Assembly: GCA_963383645.1 (NCBI GenBank) | Contig: OY726565.1 | Coordinates: forward strand, 38,983,944 to 39,047,943 | From: Muscardinus avellanarius | Lineage: Eukaryota; Chordata; Mammalia; Rodentia; Gliridae | Direction: 5' to 3' | Length of the DNA: 64,000 nt | In this document: positions 59,256-64,000 of the stretch, in pieces | Layout of the letters: each line of letters begins with the position of its first letter | Position numbering within the stretch: position 1 is the first letter of the stretch | The notes under the pieces: model-generated | The model's database searches: none | Seen by the model: only the letters and a program-made list of their open reading frames with translations | What the model was told of the DNA's origin: nothing | Program-made: the position numbers and the translations under genes

Positions 59256-59721
59256 CTAGGAATAGAATTGAATACAGTTGGATACTTATTTTCCGAGAAC
59301 TGTTTTGATCACTATGCCAACGCAATAATACTGCTATATTACTTTGTGCACAGTAGCTATAAAACCAACCTCCTCTATTAAAAACTCATCAGAATTCACA
59401 AAAGAAAAATTATAATTCCATTTGATGGTAGCTTATTTTATTAAATAGAATATTTCAAAATTTGCATATTTCTAAAAATTATTTTGAGGCATGAGAACTT
59501 AATAAAGGCTGTAATATTGCTTTTCTTTTGACTTATTTCCCCTGTTCTTTTCTTAGAGAGTTTTTGTTACCTAACTCATAACATTTTTGGAAACAGATTT
59601 GTGAATAGCATGAACCAGCTTAAGAAAATGCAAGCAGGAAAAGTAGGTACAAGTAAGGGCAAATACAGGGGTTAAACAAGTTCCTTTGTTAGTGTAAATA
59701 TCACTTCAAGAAATAGGTAAC

Positions 59722-59925
59722 AATATTTGGGAGGCTGAGACAGGAAGATCTCCGGTCTTGAAGACCCTTAGCAACTTCGATTGTTTCAAAATAAAACAAT
59801 TTTTAAAAGGATTGAGACTATATAGCTCAGATAAAATGTCTCTGTCTTTCTATCTGGGTTCAATTCCCAGCACACACACAATCCCCCCCCCCAAAAAAAA
59901 AAGAAAAAAAAAAAAAGAAAACAAT
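59722..59925 (+). mobile_element. B1-ID SINE, degraded
   Basis: aatatttgggaggctgagacaggaag…gactatatagctcagataaaatgtc…ggttcaattcccagcac, then C-run and A-tail. Confidence 0.8.
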
Positions 59926-60316
59926 CTTTAAAGATCTTTCAAAGTTTACAACATCAGAAACAGGTTCACTGCAGGAGAGATTCTCATATAGGAAGTATAT
60001 TACTAGGGGAGAAGAAGCCATTATTAACTCTCACAGCATTTGGAATATAAAATTTTCTCTAAGAGTCAGTAAGGTTGGACCCATAAGTGAGGGTGGGTAA
60101 GGGAGGAAATAAGCCTAGAGTAGGAAGTCATGGCCACACCACGCTCATCCTGTTAGACTTTGGGCAGAATTTTGCTCTTTATTCCAAGAGCACTAGAAAA
60201 CACTGGAATCTTTTTTTACAATACCAAAATCTCTTTAGTCTAATAGTATAACCTCTGTAACCACGGGTTGTGCACCTGTAAATTAAATTAACTGCAGAGC
60301 AAAAAGATACTCAGAA

Positions 60317-60516
60317 AAGCTGAGTGTGGTGATACACGCTTGCAATACCAGTACTTCGGAGACTGAGGATTGCAGGTTCGAAGTCTGCCTCAGCTTAGTG
60401 AGGCCCTCTGCAACTTAGTGAAACCCTGTTCCAAAACACAAATAAAAAATAGGGCTGGGGATATAGCTCAGAGGTAGAATGTCCCTGGGTTCAACCCCCA
60501 GCTCCAAAAAAAAGAT
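60317..60516 (+). mobile_element. B1-ID composite SINE
   Basis: agctgagtgtggtgatacacgc…gatatagctcagaggtagaatgtcc…cccccagctcc. Confidence 0.9.
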
Positions 60517-60538
60517 ATTCATAAAAAAGATTCTGTAG

Positions 60539-60762
60539 GCCAGGCGTGGTGACGCATGCTTGTAATCCCAGAACTTGGGAGGCTGAGACAGGAGGATCAC
60601 ACAGGTTCAAAGCCAGCCTCAGCTACTGAGTGAGGCTCTCAGCAACTTAGTGAGACCCTGTTTCCAAACAAAACATAAAATAGGTCTGGGAGTATAGACC
60701 GGAGGTAGAAAAGCTTCTGGGTTCTACCCCCAGTACCATACACACACACAAAAAAAAAATAT
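60539..60762 (+). mobile_element. B1-ID composite SINE
   Basis: ggccaggcgtggtgacgcatgc…gtatagaccggaggtagaaaagc…ccccagtacc, (CA)n and A-tail. Confidence 0.92.
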
Positions 60763-61047
60763 CTGTACTGAATATATACATTTTTTTAACTGTAACTCTC
60801 TAAACAATACAGTGTAATACCTATTTGCATAGCATTTGTACTGTAATGGGTATTATAAACAATTGAGTGATGACCTTAAGCAAATGGGTACATGTGATAC
60901 ATGTACATAGAATATATACAAATACTAGGACATTTTACATAGAGGACTTGTCCATCCAGATTTTGGTATCGGTGAATCCTAAAACAAATCCCCCACAGAC
61001 ACAGTATATTTCTTGTTAAAAAGACCAAAAAAAAAAAAAAAAAAAAA

Positions 61048-61150
61048 GCTCACTTCAGCAGCACAAATGTAAATATTGGAATGATACAGAGAAGATTAGC
61101 ATGGCGCCTGAGCAAGGATGACAAACAAATTTGTGAAAGGTTCCATATTT
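61048..61150 (+). pseudogene. U6 snRNA pseudogene
   Basis: Near full-length match to U6 snRNA, including the invariant gatacagagaagattagcat box, gcaaggatgaca and the end gttccatattt. Several substitutions are present (for example gctcacttcagcagcaca for the normal 5' stem). A run of about 20 A lies directly upstream rather than a clear 3' A-tail. No upstream promoter elements were recognised, so it is most likely a retrotransposed dead copy. Confidence 0.9.
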
Positions 61151-61699
61151 AAAAACAACGACAAAATACATGAAAAAATTATGGTGTGTAATAGAAGTCT
61201 AAGATTAGAAACAATATTACTTTGGTTACAAATTCTGACCTTTTTTCCTAATTAGCATTCTCTAAAAAGGGTTCAGAATCTATTTATTTTATGGCTTTGT
61301 GTGAATAATGGTTTTACAGGAACAAATAATAATTTTCTCACAGTTGCAGAAAGTCAAGTTAGGTCCATAGACACCTCAAATGAAAAACTATAGACCAAAG
61401 TTGTGGTCCTATTGTAGTGACCGTCCAAGGTCCCACCTGGGCTCAGAAGCTGAATTCAGGGATGTGACCCTAAGCTGACCTGAGACTAACACAACAGAAA
61501 CAGACACCTTGCTCAGTTAGGTATACTGAAGAGTGTAACTAGTGAAAGGATTAGACAGTTTCGTTCCTCTGACTGAACAATTAATCCTGATAACTGAAAG
61601 AAAAAGCAAATCTTAACGTAGAAGTTGCTCATTATTAATATTTAGAGCTATCTACTCAGGGTTGGTGATATGCTCTTCAAAAGGGGTGTCCAGCAGTGT

Positions 61700-61815
61700 T
61701 CTCTCTCAGCAGTGTCTACAGTCTGGACAGCAGGAATCATATCTTGTCTTAGTATGCTCGTGTCTACTACTCAGAACATAATATGAACTCAATAAATGTT
61801 TTCGACTGAATCAGG
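61700..61815 (+). mobile_element. L2 3' end relic
   Basis: gacagcaggaatcatatcttgtc...cagaacataatatgaactcaataaatgtttt matches the L2 3' terminus. Confidence 0.6.
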
Positions 61816-62064
61816 AACCAGGTTATGCCCCAGATCAGGGAGAGTCTCTCACTTGTGTTTACATGGACACTGTTAAAAGTTTGCCTCCTGATTTTCTTTG
61901 CTTCTTTTACTGGTTGGATCTAATTGATTGTAAACTCTTGAAAACTAATGTCTTTAGTCAGGTTACATGCAAGTTGTTTTTGGTCTAGGAACTATTCTTT
62001 CCCTTTAGGATGAGTTTGCATATTTCTTCTCTGCTTCATTATTGTCTAGAAAAAAAGCTAAAAC

Positions 62065-62169
62065 GCAGCTGGGCATGGTGGCACCTGCTTGTAATCCCAG
62101 TACTTGGGAGGCTGAGACAAGAGGATCACGGTTCTCGGACTGCCTTAGCTATTTAGTGAGACCCTGTTT

Positions 62170-62214
<45 letters not shown>

Positions 62215-62335
62215 GGCTGTGGGGTAGCTGAGGGATAGAATGCTCCTGGGTTCCATTCCTCAAAAAAAAGAAAAAAAGAAAAGAAAAGAAAAAAGAAAAA
62301 AAGAAAAAAGAAAACAAAAGAAAAGAAAAAAGCTA
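62065..62335 (+). mobile_element. B1-ID SINE with (AAAT)n in its linker
   Basis: gctgggcatggtggcacctgc, then (AAAT)n at 62172-62213, ID half ggtagctgagggatagaatgc and a long A/G tail. gaaaaa(a)gctaaaa on both flanks. Confidence 0.9.
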
Positions 62336-63227
62336 AAATGATAATTAAGCTCCAAATTTTTGACAATAAGCCTAGTAGTAATTCATCTTATAATATTCTT
62401 TTTAATCACTAACTGGGAAAAATTCCAAAAAAATAACTCTTTATATGTATACTTTAGTATTGTAGTATTGTTGCAAATAACTTTATACATATACTTCAGT
62501 ATTGTTGCATGTTTATAAATTTATAAAAAAATACAATGAAGTTTTCAATAAGATAGCTAGGCACTGGTTATATTCAAATACATGTACAGTACATTTATAC
62601 AGCATATATATGTACATATATAGTACATTTCCTCACTGAACTATAGTATTAACAGGAACAAAGAAGTAAAGTCTACTGTAACATTCTCTTATTAAAATAT
62701 TTATTATTTACTGTTAAGGGATGCGGATACAATGGGAAAAAAGTGTTTCTCCCTATACAAAGCTCCCAACTTCAAAAGTAGCCCTGTAGTTTACAACTAT
62801 CAACACAATGTGTAAGTGTTACGACAGGGCTCTGATCTCAAAACAAAGGAGAAAGTTGAAGAGTTACTGAAGAACTGTAAGAAGTAGTGATGCCAGGCTT
62901 TACTGGAAAAGCAGGACAAGGAAAGGCACTGTATGCACAAGGAAGCATGGGCCAAACACAGGCACGAGAGCCAATGGTGCTTCTAGGAGATACAGAATAA
63001 CTGAGCGCAGCAGGAGCACAAGAGGTAGAGAGTTCAGTCAGATTATAGCCAGATTATATAAAACCTCCACATTAAGGAATTCTGACTCAGCTTTATGGGA
63101 AAAACCAAAACTGTAAGTAAATCTTTCTCCTACAGAAGAGATGGAGAAATTCTACTGGTTCACAAAATTGTCCTTACTATAATTCATAGACAGTATCACA
63201 TATGATACATAAATGTAAAAAATACTA

Positions 63228-63847
63228 TGGAGGTTCCTTAGAAAACTGGGAATAGATCCACCATTTGATCCGGCTATACCACTCCTGGGTATCTTTCCAA
63301 AGGGGTTGAAATCAGAGAACTACGTTAACATATGCATACCCATGTTCATAGCAGCACAGTTTGTAATAGCCAAATTATGAAACCAACTTAGATCTCCATC
63401 AACAGATGAGTGGATTGCAAAATTATGGGAAATAGACACAATGGAATTCTATTCAGCTATGAAAAAGAATAATAGAATTTGCAAGAAGATGGAAGGAACT
63501 AGAGAACATTATGTTAAGTGAGATTAGTCAAGCACAGAAAGAGAAGGGGCATATGTTTTCTCTAATATGTTCAAGCTAGGGAGTAGTGGTAATACCAGAG
63601 GGATTCCAGATGATGGAGGGGAAATCTCAGCAAAGCTTGAACAGAAGGATAGGAGAGGAAGAAAGCTGAGGTTGTTCAATGGAGGAGCTACATACGAATA
63701 TGTGTAATAGCATAAATACAACATGATTAACCTGGACACTCTCTATTGGGGGGGAGGAAAAGGGAGGGGGAAGGGCATGAAGCACAATGTAAATGTACAC
63801 CACTCTCAATATGTTCCACTTATAAAAAAATAAAAATTAAATTAAAA
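63228..63847 (+). mobile_element. 5'-truncated L1 3' end
   Basis: Contains L1 ORF2-end words (ccatgttcatagcagcac, acaatggaattctattcagc) and a G-rich 3' UTR (gggggggaggaaaaggg), ending in an A-rich tail. Exact 17-bp TSD aaatgtaaaaaatacta at 63211-63227 and 63848-63864. Confidence 0.9.
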
Positions 63848-64000
63848 AAATGTAAAAAATACTAAATAAAAATACTTTTACATTGTAAAGACGTGACTGA
63901 AAAAGGTCTAACCATGCCAGAGAGGAACAATAATGAATTCTTTACCATGAAAGAATTATTTTTTTTACTACTTATCTACAAACTGTGATAACCAAATCTA

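Larger units (their letters stand above)
59256..63210. other. Upstream intron (5' side of w1)
   Basis: Searched on the minus strand for the preceding CEP162 exon (the PWWITEDDF block); not found, so this is intron running past 64000. It holds SINEs, the U6 pseudogene and an L2 end; 61150-61700 and 62340-63210 are otherwise blank. Confidence 0.6.

Noticed and set aside
59256..64000. Missing N-terminal exon with PWWITEDDF
   Set aside because: No matching sequence on the minus strand; must lie beyond 64000.

Overview
The window is nuclear DNA from a mammal, most likely a squirrel-family rodent (Sciuridae: ground squirrel, marmot, tree squirrel or a relative). The clue is the repeats. Dozens of copies of a composite SINE are present in both orientations, with a 7SL-derived B1-type 5' half joined to a tRNA-derived ID-type 3' half (MEN / B1-dID type). 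L1 3' ends, L2 and MIR relics and long CA/TG runs complete the picture. There are no bacterial-type genes, operons or CRISPR arrays.

One gene explains all convincing coding sequence: CEP162 (KIAA1009/QN1), read on the minus strand. It encodes the centriole and ciliary transition-zone protein. I placed 23 internal exons between 59255 (N-terminal side) and 2936 (C-terminal side). All have GT-AG borders, and the reading phase is compatible across every junction. Together they give about 1,234 residues, or 1,249 with a 45-bp optional exon at 56724-56768. The first coding exon(s) lie beyond 64000 and the last beyond position 1, so the whole window is inside the gene. Exons 59255-31924 encode the acidic, Ser/Asn-rich N-terminal half with one basic patch. 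Exons from 31364 downward encode an almost continuous coiled coil.

The introns are filled mainly by SINEs, many with exact target-site duplications (TSDs). Several are nested or inserted twice at one site. L1 pieces lie at 21965-22542 (minus), 39788-42417, 56263-56314 and 63228-63847. Older L2 and MIR pieces occur at several places, for example L2 at 17600-18560 and 35335-37240. A U6 snRNA pseudogene lies at 61048-61150.

The most unusual object is the 2.6-kb insertion at 39788-42417 in the intron between the exons at 39022 and 46241. Its 5' part is GC-rich, made of repeated ATGGCGG-bearing monomers, and is joined directly to an L1-type 3' end with almost all of ORF1 and ORF2 missing; a 13-bp TSD bounds it. 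I found no new protein system. The open frames outside CEP162 are chance frames in repeats or introns.
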